22,620 nucleotides of DNA, from contig QMXQ01000005.1 in the NCBI GenBank assembly GCA_003662205.1, positions 1 to 22,620 of the forward strand, read 5' to 3'. Made by a program: the position numbers and the translations under genes. The DNA comes from Candidatus Bathyarchaeota archaeon. GTDB taxonomy: Archaea > Thermoproteota > Bathyarchaeia > TCS64. This document shows, piece after piece, positions 1 to 7,839 of this stretch; within the stretch, counting starts at the first letter, position 1; each line of letters opens with the position of its first letter. Under the pieces are notes generated by a model. That model ran no database searches and was not told the origin of the DNA. It saw only the letters and a program-made list of their open reading frames with translations.

Positions 1-40
1 CGCCAAGGTCGCCCTCTACAACACGCTGCTGAACCTGTGA
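1..40 (+). CDS. 3' end of a gene cut by the window edge
   Basis: The first 40 bases read in one frame as the residues AKVALYNTLLNL followed by a TGA stop at 38-40. Only 12 residues remain, so no family can be named. The stop is followed by a 116-base gap before the next start at 157, and that next gene has its own ribosome binding site. The fragment lies on the same strand as the surface-protein genes and may belong to the same locus, but this cannot be shown from what is visible. Confidence 0.45.
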   Translation, partial: AKVALYNTLLNL

Positions 41-156
41 AAAAGGAGAAACGGGAACCGAGGAAGGCTGAGGGCGGAAGAGAGCAAAGCTCAAAACGAA
101 ACAATTAATCCACAAAGCATAATCTATCATAAAACTGGTACAGGAGTATGAATTAG

Positions 157-765
157 ATGGAAGACAAGGTTGAAAAGGCGACGGTCAAGCAGCGACTTGG
201 GCAGCTCCTGAGCAAAAGGAGCGTAAAGCTGTTGTTCCTGTTGTTCACCGCCATCGTCATCTCGACCGCGAGCACCACGGTCTACTACGCGCTACTTTCG
301 AGCTCCTCTGTGACGACCGCTGAGGCAGTTGTCCACTTCACAGCCGGCGGCGATTCGACGGCTGCGGGCTACTCTGCGGGGACGAACGAGACGTACGCGC
401 AGTTGACGAGCCTCAAGGCCTATCCCAACGTGACGCTGACCTACGAGCAGGCGATGAACGTGACCAACACCGACACCAGCTCGCATCAGATAAGGCTCAG
501 ACACGTTTCCATAAGCCCATCCAGCGGGGACAGCTCGGTAGGCAACTTTACGCAGATAGACTTCAAGCTCGTGGACAAATCGGGCACCGTCCAGGCGACG
601 CTAACTTACACGACCACTGGCGACACCTGGAACACGCCGAGCCCAACGTCTTACGTGTCGATTCCGGCAAGCACTCAGTGGGCTATCAGGGTGGAGACCA
701 AAGCAGTCGCGGGAGCGAAAAAGAGCATCGCTTGCTCGATAGAGATAGCTGTGGATGTCCAGTAG
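157..765 (+). CDS. Secreted beta-rich protein with N-terminal hydrophobic leader (possible TasA/AbpA-like pilin)
   Basis: This is a 202-residue protein. A basic cytoplasmic N-terminus (Lys/Arg-rich, residues 1-24) is followed by one hydrophobic segment at about 25-49 that ends in small residues and the pattern TASTTVYYALLSSS. The rest is Ser/Thr-rich, with NXT/S sequons and alternating hydrophobics typical of a beta-sandwich. It has two Cys at most and no enzyme motif. A GGAG motif about ten bases upstream of the ATG supports the start. The leader followed by a beta-sandwich resembles the TasA/camelysin class and the archaeal bundling pilins related to TasA; that link is inference from layout, not from a recognised signature. 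The C-terminal half appears to match the last 110 residues of the 971-aa surface protein downstream, suggesting a shared assembly or secretion route. Real gene: high confidence; function: low. Confidence 0.8.
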   Translation: MEDKVEKATVKQRLGQLLSKRSVKLLFLLFTAIVISTASTTVYYALLSSSSVTTAEAVVHFTAGGDSTAAGYSAGTNETYAQLTSLKAYPNVTLTYEQAMNVTNTDTSSHQIRLRHVSISPSSGDSSVGNFTQIDFKLVDKSGTVQATLTYTTTGDTWNTPSPTSYVSIPASTQWAIRVETKAVAGAKKSIACSIEIAVDVQ

Positions 766-892
766 CCTTTTCTATCGTTAATGAAAAAGGAAGTTAACCG
801 CTTCCCTACTTTAGATTTAACTATTTGATCGTAATCTGATTATTCAGAAATAATCTCTATCAATAATTCATATTCTTTTTCTATACTTCTAA

Positions 893-1717
893 TTGAGACT
901 TCTAATAGATACGGGAATCACATTGGTGGCATATGCGCCCGAGCTGCTACTACTAGTCGCTATAGACGTTTTCTTAGTGATGAGCCTGCTGGCCTGCCTG
1001 TTCGAGACATATTTTCCAGTGCCCCTCCCGTATCTCCTGCAACTCGTCTCTCTCGCCGGCTTCGGCCAGGTCTACGTAAGCAAGGCTTTCATCTCAATTT
1101 TCACGGAGAACCTCCGTTTCTGGTATAGTCTACTATACCTGCTATCCAGCTTTGCCTGCGTCTTAGCTATGAACACCTACCTGATCCTGATAAGAAGGAA
1201 GCTCGCCGGCGGGATCATGTTTCTAGGAGGAGTCACCGTGCCGGTGGCCTACTCTGCAGCCTTCATCCTCTCCGTGTTCGTCAATAAGATGCCGATTCCT
1301 CTATTCATGATGCCGCCGATGCCGGTGAGCTCCCTCTACGGAGGCGTGGTCCTATGCCTGGGTATATTGGGCTGCGGAATCGTGTTATCCCTTCAACCAG
1401 CCGTTTTAACAAAAATCAGGATACCTCCGTCCATTAAGACGACCAGGATAGCGGTATCTTCCATGGAATCAAGCCCGCAATCAGTTCAGGTATCTAGAGA
1501 AAGAATGGAGACCGCAGTAAGTAGTGATATTCCATCATTTGATCGGGGGGCATCCTCCCCGCCGGTGAAGAAAAAGAAGAAAAGAAAGAAAAAGAGGAAG
1601 AAAAGGAAGAAACTGCCCTTATCTTACCTTTTAAACCAGGCACAGGTCTTGGATCAGGACACACCTATGTCCCACATGTCCAAGGGTCTCACAGAAGACG
1701 AGGAGGCGAGGGATTGA
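893..1717 (+). CDS. Polytopic membrane protein with a Lys/Arg-rich tail
   Basis: This 274-residue protein starts at TTG; an in-frame TAA sits directly upstream, so no earlier start exists, and TTG or GTG codons about 30 bases later are alternatives. About five hydrophobic segments are visible (roughly residues 16-40, 45-70, 77-103, 107-130 and 145-170). They are followed by a Ser-rich hydrophilic tail and, near residue 226, a run of fifteen Lys/Arg residues (pattern K5-R-K3-R-K2-R-K2). No signal-peptidase Ser/Lys dyad or other catalytic motif is apparent. It lies between two genes for secreted proteins on the same strand and 21 bases before the large one, so it may be a membrane partner for their export or anchoring; this is inferred from position only. 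The upstream 127-base gap is AT-rich and probably holds its promoter. I do not recognise the family. Confidence 0.75.
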   Translation: MRLLIDTGITLVAYAPELLLLVAIDVFLVMSLLACLFETYFPVPLPYLLQLVSLAGFGQVYVSKAFISIFTENLRFWYSLLYLLSSFACVLAMNTYLILIRRKLAGGIMFLGGVTVPVAYSAAFILSVFVNKMPIPLFMMPPMPVSSLYGGVVLCLGILGCGIVLSLQPAVLTKIRIPPSIKTTRIAVSSMESSPQSVQVSRERMETAVSSDIPSFDRGASSPPVKKKKKRKKKRKKRKKLPLSYLLNQAQVLDQDTPMSHMSKGLTEDEEARD

Positions 1718-1738
1718 AAGCGGCCGAGCCTAGCCCAG

Positions 1739-4654
1739 ATGGGTGGGTCAATGAAACTAGGTAACACATGGAGGACAAGGCATCGAAGGGCGGCAACCCC
1801 ACTTCTAATTCTGCTGATCTTCACGACCTTTCACCTAACCTCCGCAACCACTTTCTACAACATGCTCACCGATTCGGAGAACACGGTGACCGAGCCGCCA
1901 GTGATGCTTCAACCCGGCACGGCCGGTTCGAGCACCATATATACGAACAATACCAGCGCGAGTGTGACCGTTAGTGCCTCGGCGACGACCTTCTACCCGA
2001 ACGGATACAGCGTCGTCGCAGGCTCGTATGGCTCGGGTAGCACGCCCTCCAGCGTCTCTGCTGTTGATTCTAATTACTTCGTGGTTGATAGTGTCGGCAG
2101 CGGTACATCCGACTCCTCCTACCACCCCCTCACCTACAATCTCGTGGGCGGGACCGGTTACGTCTCAGGTTCGGTGGATAATCTCACCAGCGACGATGAC
2201 ATCTACATGACGTTCCAGAGCTACCTGACTCAGGAAACAAACATCGAGGACGCAGCGGACAGCGACCTGAGCGATGTGGACCAGAGCTCTGACAAGGGCT
2301 CGCACTCGAACTTTTCTGCCGAACAATCCGGTCCCGACGCGTCATACGACGTTCTCACAGAATCGATGACTGTCTCTAACTGGTGGGACATGAGCTACCT
2401 CTACAGGCGGAGGCTGAACATCACAACCACCCCAGCCCTCCCCGCCGGGTATTCGGTCAGCTTTACCCTCGACACGACCGGAGCTGGGTTTCAAGATGAT
2501 GGGGACGATCTGAGGGTTGTTTACTGGAACGGCACCGGCTACGAAGAGCTCGACAGAGCCAACGAGACCTCCTTCAACGATGCGAACACGGAGATATGGT
2601 TCGCGACCGTGAGCCAGATACCCTCTGGTGGCTACGACGATAACTACTACGTCTACTACGGCAACCCCTCCGCGTTGAACCCCCCCGCCAACAGGAGCAA
2701 CGTCTATCTCTGGTGGGACGATTTCTCATCCAACACCCTCAGCAGATACGACCTTGCGAAGTGGGTGGACATACACGGCGCGGATACCTATTACGCGACG
2801 CCCACATACGACGCGGCAAACGAGAGGGTGACCTTCGACACGGGCGACAACTACGCCTCAGACATGTACCCCAAGGGAATGAACGTGTCAGACGCCCTCA
2901 TCTGCGTCACGTTCTGGGCCGACCTGAACTACCCGACCGACGCGACCGTCGCATTGATATCGAGGCTTAACAACCCGGGGATAGGCTCAACCCACTACTA
3001 CTACCACTTCTCCCACGGCTCGTACACGTCTCCTGGAGGGAGCTACAACTCGTGGACGAACGGCGAGAGGAACACCCTGATGTACAGTCCTCCGTCGAAC
3101 ACCTACTGGGGCTTCAACCAGGTCCACAACCTCACCTACGCCGCGTACGGAACAAGCCACAAACTGTGGTTCGACGAGAAGCCAGACGACACCCCCCTAG
3201 CGTCCGCGACCCATTCGGGGGACACGAGCCCGGGGCGATGGGGGTGGGCTCCCGCCCAGGTTCGAGGATGGGTGGACGACCTCCTCATAAGGAGATACGT
3301 CGAACCCGAGCCGACGGTCTCTGTGGGCGCCCAGGAATCCCAGAACTACGAGCTGGATCTCGAGGTCCAGTGGACGAACGTGAATTTCAGCGAGGCCAAT
3401 GAAGTTCTCTGCATTTATGGCGGGGCGATGGGGTCCGAAGACATCCGAGTGGATGTCTGGTATAGCAACGCGTGGAGCAATGTGTTCATAGACCTATCCG
3501 CGGGGTGGAACAACGTATCGGTCGGTCAGTACCTGACCTTCTCGACCTTCACAATCCGGTTCAAGGGAGGGGCCGAGACCTCAGATACCGTGCAGGACGC
3601 GTGGCAGGTCGATGTATCCCTGCTGCATGTCTGGACTAGGGAGTACACGGCGGAGGTGGAGTTCCAGGGGGGCAGTAACCTGTACGATTGGACACGGCTC
3701 AACTGGACGGCGGTCACCTCATGGACAGTGGACTCGGTTCAGGTCACCCTCCAGCTTTACAACTACACAGGTCAGTTCTACCCCGGCAGCGGCGACGGAT
3801 ACATCAGCTACACCTCCGGCACCGCGAACGCCGATCAGACAGGTAACCAGATCGTCACCTCCAACCCGGAGGACTTCAGGAACGCCACGGGTGGATGGAA
3901 GATAAAAATGAAGGGTGTGAAGTTGACGGACATCCAATTCGATCTCAAGGTGGACCTCGTCGAGGCAGCCTCAACCTACTATAGCGAGTACACGGCCTCA
4001 ACGGCGTTCCTCTTCGACGATATCACGGACAACCAGTCGCCTAGTCTAAACTTCACGGTCGTCTGTCACAACAGCGTCGACGGCGCCGTCGTCACCATCC
4101 AAGTCTGGAACTACACGACCTCAAGCTACGTCACAGGCGGCCAGGGCTACGTCAGCTACACCTCTACGGGCGGCAACGTCACGAAATACCTCAACATCAC
4201 CGTCAACCCCGCCTCCTGCCTCGACGGCTCCAACGCGAAGATCAGGATCACCGCCGTCCTCTCGACTCCGACCTCCTTCCAGCAGCTGATCAACTACGTG
4301 AGGTTGCTGCAGAAGCCGAAACAACTGAGCTACGACTACGTCCTGAACATCCAGAATCAGGTCGCAGACCCTTGGAAGGTGAGACTGAAGGCCTTCTCAC
4401 AGACGGGCCTGGGGCGGCTGCTTAACTGCACCCTCTACTTCAAAAACGGAACGCAGCAGATTGTGGTCCTCGATGGGTCCTACAGCCAGGACACCGGCGG
4501 CTGGGCGGATTTAGCCGGCTCGGGATCGATACACATCGCGGTGGATGTCTCGGCGGAGTTCCTGGGCACAAGTCAGATATGGGTCTATTTAGAGGTGTTG
4601 AAGCCCAGCACGACAACCCGGATGAGCCTGGTGATTTTATTCAGAATCGACTAG
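1739..4654 (+). CDS. Large secreted surface protein: DUF2341, lectin-like region and tandem beta domains
   Basis: This is a 971-residue extracellular protein. The basic N-terminus and hydrophobic segment at about 20-38 end in TSATTFYNML, echoing the leader of the 202-aa protein upstream. Then come a Ser/Thr/Gly-rich linker (to about 210); a DUF2341 domain at about 215-306 (starts WWDMSYLYRRR, ends YYVYYGNPSA); a concanavalin/LamG-like region at about 323-530 beginning WWDDFSS; three related beta domains at about 537-633, 634-744 and 746-861; and a C-terminal domain at 862-971. Many NXS/T sequons fit glycosylation outside the cell. No C-terminal anchor is seen. DUF2341 is common in archaeal and bacterial surface proteins and often sits next to carbohydrate-binding modules, so an adhesin or S-layer-associated role is likely. 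An alternative ATG at 1751 follows a GGTGGG motif and would remove four residues. Confidence 0.85.
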   Translation: MGGSMKLGNTWRTRHRRAATPLLILLIFTTFHLTSATTFYNMLTDSENTVTEPPVMLQPGTAGSSTIYTNNTSASVTVSASATTFYPNGYSVVAGSYGSGSTPSSVSAVDSNYFVVDSVGSGTSDSSYHPLTYNLVGGTGYVSGSVDNLTSDDDIYMTFQSYLTQETNIEDAADSDLSDVDQSSDKGSHSNFSAEQSGPDASYDVLTESMTVSNWWDMSYLYRRRLNITTTPALPAGYSVSFTLDTTGAGFQDDGDDLRVVYWNGTGYEELDRANETSFNDANTEIWFATVSQIPSGGYDDNYYVYYGNPSALNPPANRSNVYLWWDDFSSNTLSRYDLAKWVDIHGADTYYATPTYDAANERVTFDTGDNYASDMYPKGMNVSDALICVTFWADLNYPTDATVALISRLNNPGIGSTHYYYHFSHGSYTSPGGSYNSWTNGERNTLMYSPPSNTYWGFNQVHNLTYAAYGTSHKLWFDEKPDDTPLASATHSGDTSPGRWGWAPAQVRGWVDDLLIRRYVEPEPTVSVGAQESQNYELDLEVQWTNVNFSEANEVLCIYGGAMGSEDIRVDVWYSNAWSNVFIDLSAGWNNVSVGQYLTFSTFTIRFKGGAETSDTVQDAWQVDVSLLHVWTREYTAEVEFQGGSNLYDWTRLNWTAVTSWTVDSVQVTLQLYNYTGQFYPGSGDGYISYTSGTANADQTGNQIVTSNPEDFRNATGGWKIKMKGVKLTDIQFDLKVDLVEAASTYYSEYTASTAFLFDDITDNQSPSLNFTVVCHNSVDGAVVTIQVWNYTTSSYVTGGQGYVSYTSTGGNVTKYLNITVNPASCLDGSNAKIRITAVLSTPTSFQQLINYVRLLQKPKQLSYDYVLNIQNQVADPWKVRLKAFSQTGLGRLLNCTLYFKNGTQQIVVLDGSYSQDTGGWADLAGSGSIHIAVDVSAEFLGTSQIWVYLEVLKPSTTTRMSLVILFRID

Positions 4655-4733
4655 GTTCCTTTTCGCGCAGAAGATCGATTGCCGATTGAGCGGAACCCCT
4701 TACCATTGGATTTGATGCGATGATGTTGAAATC

Positions 4734-4743
4734 TTTATAAATT
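4734..4743 (+). promoter_or_regulatory. TATA box for the M23-like gene
   Basis: The motif TTTATAAATT is centred about 26 bases before the ATG at 4764, which predicts a leaderless transcript beginning at or next to the start codon. The 109-base gap after the large surface gene contains nothing else I can identify. Confidence 0.65.
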
Positions 4744-4763
4744 TTGGACCTTTTGCTCCGACC

Positions 4764-5663
4764 ATGGAGAGAATGGTGCCCATCGCTGCCTCGGGGTCCG
4801 TGACCGTTTTTTCCCCGATGAACGGCAGGTTCTCCTTCTTCAACAGCCCCTACCCCATGCATTTCTCGCTCACGGGCGTCGACATCTATCCGGAACGCGG
4901 CTTTGGGGAGATGGCGCCAGCGCCGGTCAAAGGCAGGGTGGTGAAAATCCGGAAGGTGCGGGCGCCCGGGGGTAGAGGCTTTCGGGATGACGGATTCGAC
5001 TGCGTGATGCTGCTTGAGAGCCTGGAGGACCTGGGGAGGGTTGTGAAGATTCTCCACGTTGATCCCGTCGTCGATTGTGGCGAGGTCGTGGAGCCGGGGC
5101 AGCCCCTGGGCCGCCTCCTCCGTTCCGGCTACTTCAACTTCTGGACCGACCCCCACACCCATCTAGAGGTGAGGAGACCCTCCGACCCCTTCCGCGCGAG
5201 GGGTGGCTTCACACTCCGTAGGCTGCTGTCCGTGGATGAGCCGGGTCCGGTGGAAGAGCTGAGGGGGACGGTGACGAGGAGCACGCCCGAATACACCCTC
5301 ATAGCCCTGAGGGAGAAGGTTAGGATCGGGCTGCCCGCCGACGTCGGAGGCAGAACCGGGTTGTTGGACGGGGGGATACCCCACTACGGGCGTTTCGGGG
5401 TGCACATACGAGGGCCCGTGCCCCGCAACAGCCTGGTGAGGCTCTGCGGCGAACCCATAGGCATGATCAAGACCGCGACCGGGAACATGGGCCTGGCCGA
5501 ATGCACGAGCTTCGGCATCGAGGTAGACGGCGTAGAGGTTGGGCTGTCCCTCTATCTATCCCCCGCCTCGGAGCCCAAGTTGAAGTTGATACCTCCGAAA
5601 CGGGGGATGCTGATGCTTGAAGAGTCAGAGGAGGTCTCCCTAGCCATCAAGCGCGCGGAGTGA
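4764..5663 (+). CDS. Protein with a degenerate M23/LytM-like (duplicated hybrid motif) fold
   Basis: This 299-residue protein has no signal peptide or membrane segment. Residues about 34-140 follow the layout of M23/LytM domains: a TGVD segment at 37-40 where M23 has HxGxD (Leu36 replaces the first His), APVKGRVVKI where M23 has its 'pV.A..dGvV' strand, ILHVDP (His98) and GEVVEPGQPLG, then PHTHLEVR with His131 and His133 matching the HxH motif. So one zinc ligand appears lost while the others remain, which argues for a binding or degenerate role, or an altered metal site. Residues 150-299 form a second globular part with no motif I recognise. Archaea lack bacterial peptidoglycan, so the substrate is unknown. 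It is monocistronic, with its own TATA box and probably a leaderless start; Met4 is an alternative start. Confidence 0.75.
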   Translation: MERMVPIAASGSVTVFSPMNGRFSFFNSPYPMHFSLTGVDIYPERGFGEMAPAPVKGRVVKIRKVRAPGGRGFRDDGFDCVMLLESLEDLGRVVKILHVDPVVDCGEVVEPGQPLGRLLRSGYFNFWTDPHTHLEVRRPSDPFRARGGFTLRRLLSVDEPGPVEELRGTVTRSTPEYTLIALREKVRIGLPADVGGRTGLLDGGIPHYGRFGVHIRGPVPRNSLVRLCGEPIGMIKTATGNMGLAECTSFGIEVDGVEVGLSLYLSPASEPKLKLIPPKRGMLMLEESEEVSLAIKRAE

Positions 5664-5674
5664 AAAAGGGGATC

Positions 5675-6120
5675 CTAGCTCTTCTTGCGTTTCTTGTTCG
5701 TGATGTATTCGTGGATGGCCTTGGCGGCTCGCTTGCCCGCGCCCATGGCGCTGATGACCGTGGCGGCGCCGCTGACGACGTCCCCGCCGGCGTAGACCCC
5801 CTCGATATGCTGGTCTGCATCGTCTCCTCGTCGACGACGATGGTGTTCCACCGGGTTGTCTCCAGCCCTTCTGTGGTCCGCTGTATGATGGGGTTCGGCG
5901 TCTGGCCGATGGCGATGACGACGGTGTCCACGTCCATCCTGAACTCCGATCCCTCGATGGGGATGGGACGCCTCCGCCCGGAGTCGTCGGGCTCGCCCAG
6001 CCGCATCCGGATGCACTCCATCTGCTTGACGAAGCCCCGCTCGTCGCCGATGAACCTGACCGGGTTGGTGAGGAGCCTGAAGATGACGCCCTCCTCCTCG
6101 GCGTTCCCCCTCCTCCGGTC
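5675..6120 (-). pseudogene. Decayed C-terminal remnant of a glutamate synthase small subunit-like (GltD/GltA) gene
   Basis: Two overlapping minus-strand frames together spell the end of an NADPH-dependent glutamate synthase small-subunit family protein. The upstream frame reads EEEGVIFRLLTNPVRF, then MECIRMRLGEPD, then VVIAIGQTPNPIIQ and TIVVDEETMQT. The other frame continues with IEGVYAGGDVVSGAAT, then ISAMGAGKRAAKAI and a Lys-rich end. The switch falls at about 5803-5820, so at least one frameshift is present. The 5' side is missing: the homologous part begins near 6102-6120, and the frame stays open to 6195 without an ATG and without the FAD-binding and Fe-S parts that fill most of this family (about 450 residues). 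A sequencing error could explain the frameshift but not the missing 5' part. It lies just downstream of the flavin dehydrogenase operon on the same strand, so it may once have been its last gene. Confidence 0.8.
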
Positions 6121-6206
6121 TGTTGGCGGGCCCTTTTTCTCGGGTTTCAGGTGTCGCAGCCGGCGTGGAACCCTGGAAAAGGCGGTGGGGGGCGCCTAGT
6201 TCTGGT

Positions 6207-7319
6207 CTAATCGAATCTGTGGGGGTCGAAGGGCTTCAGCAGCGGATCCGTGGAGCCCTCGATGATCGAGTCGGCTAGGAGTTGGCCGACTATCGGCGCC
6301 AGGTTTATGCCGTAGTCGTAGTGTCCGCAGGTGATGTAGAGGCCGTCGTCGAGTGAGCCTACTACCGGCTTCTCGTCGGGTGTCTTGTCGCATATTCCCA
6401 CCCACTGCCTTATTATCCTAAGATTCCTGAAGGAGGGTATCATCGGAACGGTCTCGTCGGCGAACTGATTGAGGAAATTGGATGTGCACTCGGAGAGGTC
6501 GAAGCCGGGCGACATGTACCCGATGGTCCCCAGTATCTCCCCCCTCATGGTCTGGGCTATCTGGTAATCCGTGGACAGCCTCTCGAAGGCGGGTCCGAAG
6601 AAGGGGCGTATGGGCTCGCTGATCAACACCTCCTTCCGCATCGGGGTCAGGGGGATCTCGAAGCCGAGCTGTTCGGACAGTTCAGGTGAGTGAGCGCCGC
6701 ATGCTATCACGAGGTTCTGCGCCTCGTACTCCCCTCTCTCCGCCATGACCTTGTATCCACCTGAGGACTCGGTGATTTTATGCACCCGGTTCTGCTTCTC
6801 AACTCTCCCTTTCATCTTCTTGATGGATTCGACGTATGCCCATACGACGCCGAAGGGGTGTACCATCGCCTCTTCCGGGTCGTAGAAGCCCCCCGCAAGC
6901 TCACCTGCATTTATGTACGGCCATCTCCTCTCTATCTCGCTCGGGGTCAGCTCCATCTCTTCAATGCCGAGCCTTCGGAAATGCGCGTGGTACTCCTCCA
7001 GCTGCTTCATCTCCTCCTCGCCCTTCGCGTAGGTCAGGCAGCCGCTCTTCCTATAGAAGGTGTTTATCCCCGTCTCGGTGGATAGTCTCCCGTGGAGTTT
7101 CAGCCCCTTCTTGGCCAAGCGGATCAGGTCCTCATTGCCGTCCTCCATGGCATGGGGGATGCGTTCCTTGAGTACCCCCATGTTCCTGCCCGTGGAGCCG
7201 GCGTTTAGGTAGTCCCCCTCGATGACCAGGGCGTTGGAGCCTCTCTTCAGAAGGTTGTAGGCGACGCTGAGGCCCATAGCCCCCCCGCCTACAACCACGG
7301 TGTCCACCTTGGTGGTCAA
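6207..7319 (-). CDS. FAD-dependent amino-acid dehydrogenase, DAO/sarcosine oxidase beta-like catalytic subunit
   Basis: This 370-residue protein is full length for the DAO family. The N-terminus VDTVVVGGGAMGLSVAY carries the dinucleotide-binding glycines at 11-16, followed by an acidic strand end (VIEGD). The C-terminal part holds a second FAD-contact region (ITCGHYDYGINLAP, near residue 335). The family oxidises primary or secondary amines such as proline, sarcosine, glycine or D-amino acids. Together with the ferredoxin-like, NADH-oxidase-like and BFD-like genes upstream it matches the subunit set of archaeal dye-linked L-proline dehydrogenase (PDH1 of Thermococcales), where this is the beta, proline-oxidising subunit. 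Substrate is inferred; glycine, sarcosine or D-amino acids are alternatives. It starts at TTG six bases after the preceding stop. The next thing downstream is the gltA-like remnant. Confidence 0.88.
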   Translation of the reverse strand: MTTKVDTVVVGGGAMGLSVAYNLLKRGSNALVIEGDYLNAGSTGRNMGVLKERIPHAMEDGNEDLIRLAKKGLKLHGRLSTETGINTFYRKSGCLTYAKGEEEMKQLEEYHAHFRRLGIEEMELTPSEIERRWPYINAGELAGGFYDPEEAMVHPFGVVWAYVESIKKMKGRVEKQNRVHKITESSGGYKVMAERGEYEAQNLVIACGAHSPELSEQLGFEIPLTPMRKEVLISEPIRPFFGPAFERLSTDYQIAQTMRGEILGTIGYMSPGFDLSECTSNFLNQFADETVPMIPSFRNLRIIRQWVGICDKTPDEKPVVGSLDDGLYITCGHYDYGINLAPIVGQLLADSIIEGSTDPLLKPFDPHRFD

Positions 7320-7325
7320 GGTCTC

Positions 7326-7838
7326 TCACTCCAGGATTTTGAATGCCCTGACCTCGTATGACAGATCGGGATCATCCATCTTCACCGTTACGACCCACCG
7401 TGGGTAGGCGTCTCCCCTAGCTTGGTAGGTGGGGTTAACTATCATTCCCTCTCCGACCGCCTCTCCCTTTCTGTTCAGGAGCTGCACCCTGTCGCCTATC
7501 TTGGGCTCAGGCAGGAGTTCATATGGCATCGTCACGTATCCGTCTCCGTCCTCGATCCACTGCATGAATATGGCCATCCCAGGGCACGCGGCCACGCACA
7601 TGGTGCAGCCTATGCACGCCTTCCAGTCAACTACGGGTGGCTTGCACAGTCCTTCCTTGATGATCGCCCCCGACCGGCACACCGCCGCACAGGGGTTGCA
7701 GGGTATCTCCTCCACGCATTCGATTACACACAGCCTCTTCTTCTCCAGCTCCTCCCTGGGGGGGAACACCCCCAGCTCTTCGAGTTCCTCTCTGGTGTAG
7801 TATCCCCTTTGAACGGGCTTCATCTCCTCCTCGGACAT
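7326..7838 (-). CDS. Ferredoxin-like [4Fe-4S] subunit of the dehydrogenase complex
   Basis: This 170-residue protein has a classic CxxCxxCxxxCP motif (Cys75, 78, 81, 85) and a second Cys group (Cys41, 47, 50, 54 and nearby 65), consistent with two iron-sulfur clusters. The last 75 residues are a small basic/beta domain without cysteines. Its size (about 19 kDa) matches the gamma subunit reported for the four-subunit archaeal proline dehydrogenase, where it would pass electrons between flavin subunits and an acceptor. It starts one base after the stop of the alpha-like gene and ends six bases before the beta-like gene, so translation is probably coupled. Confidence 0.88.
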   Translation of the reverse strand: MSEEEMKPVQRGYYTREELEELGVFPPREELEKKRLCVIECVEEIPCNPCAAVCRSGAIIKEGLCKPPVVDWKACIGCTMCVAACPGMAIFMQWIEDGDGYVTMPYELLPEPKIGDRVQLLNRKGEAVGEGMIVNPTYQARGDAYPRWVVTVKMDDPDLSYEVRAFKILE

Positions 7839-7839
7839 C

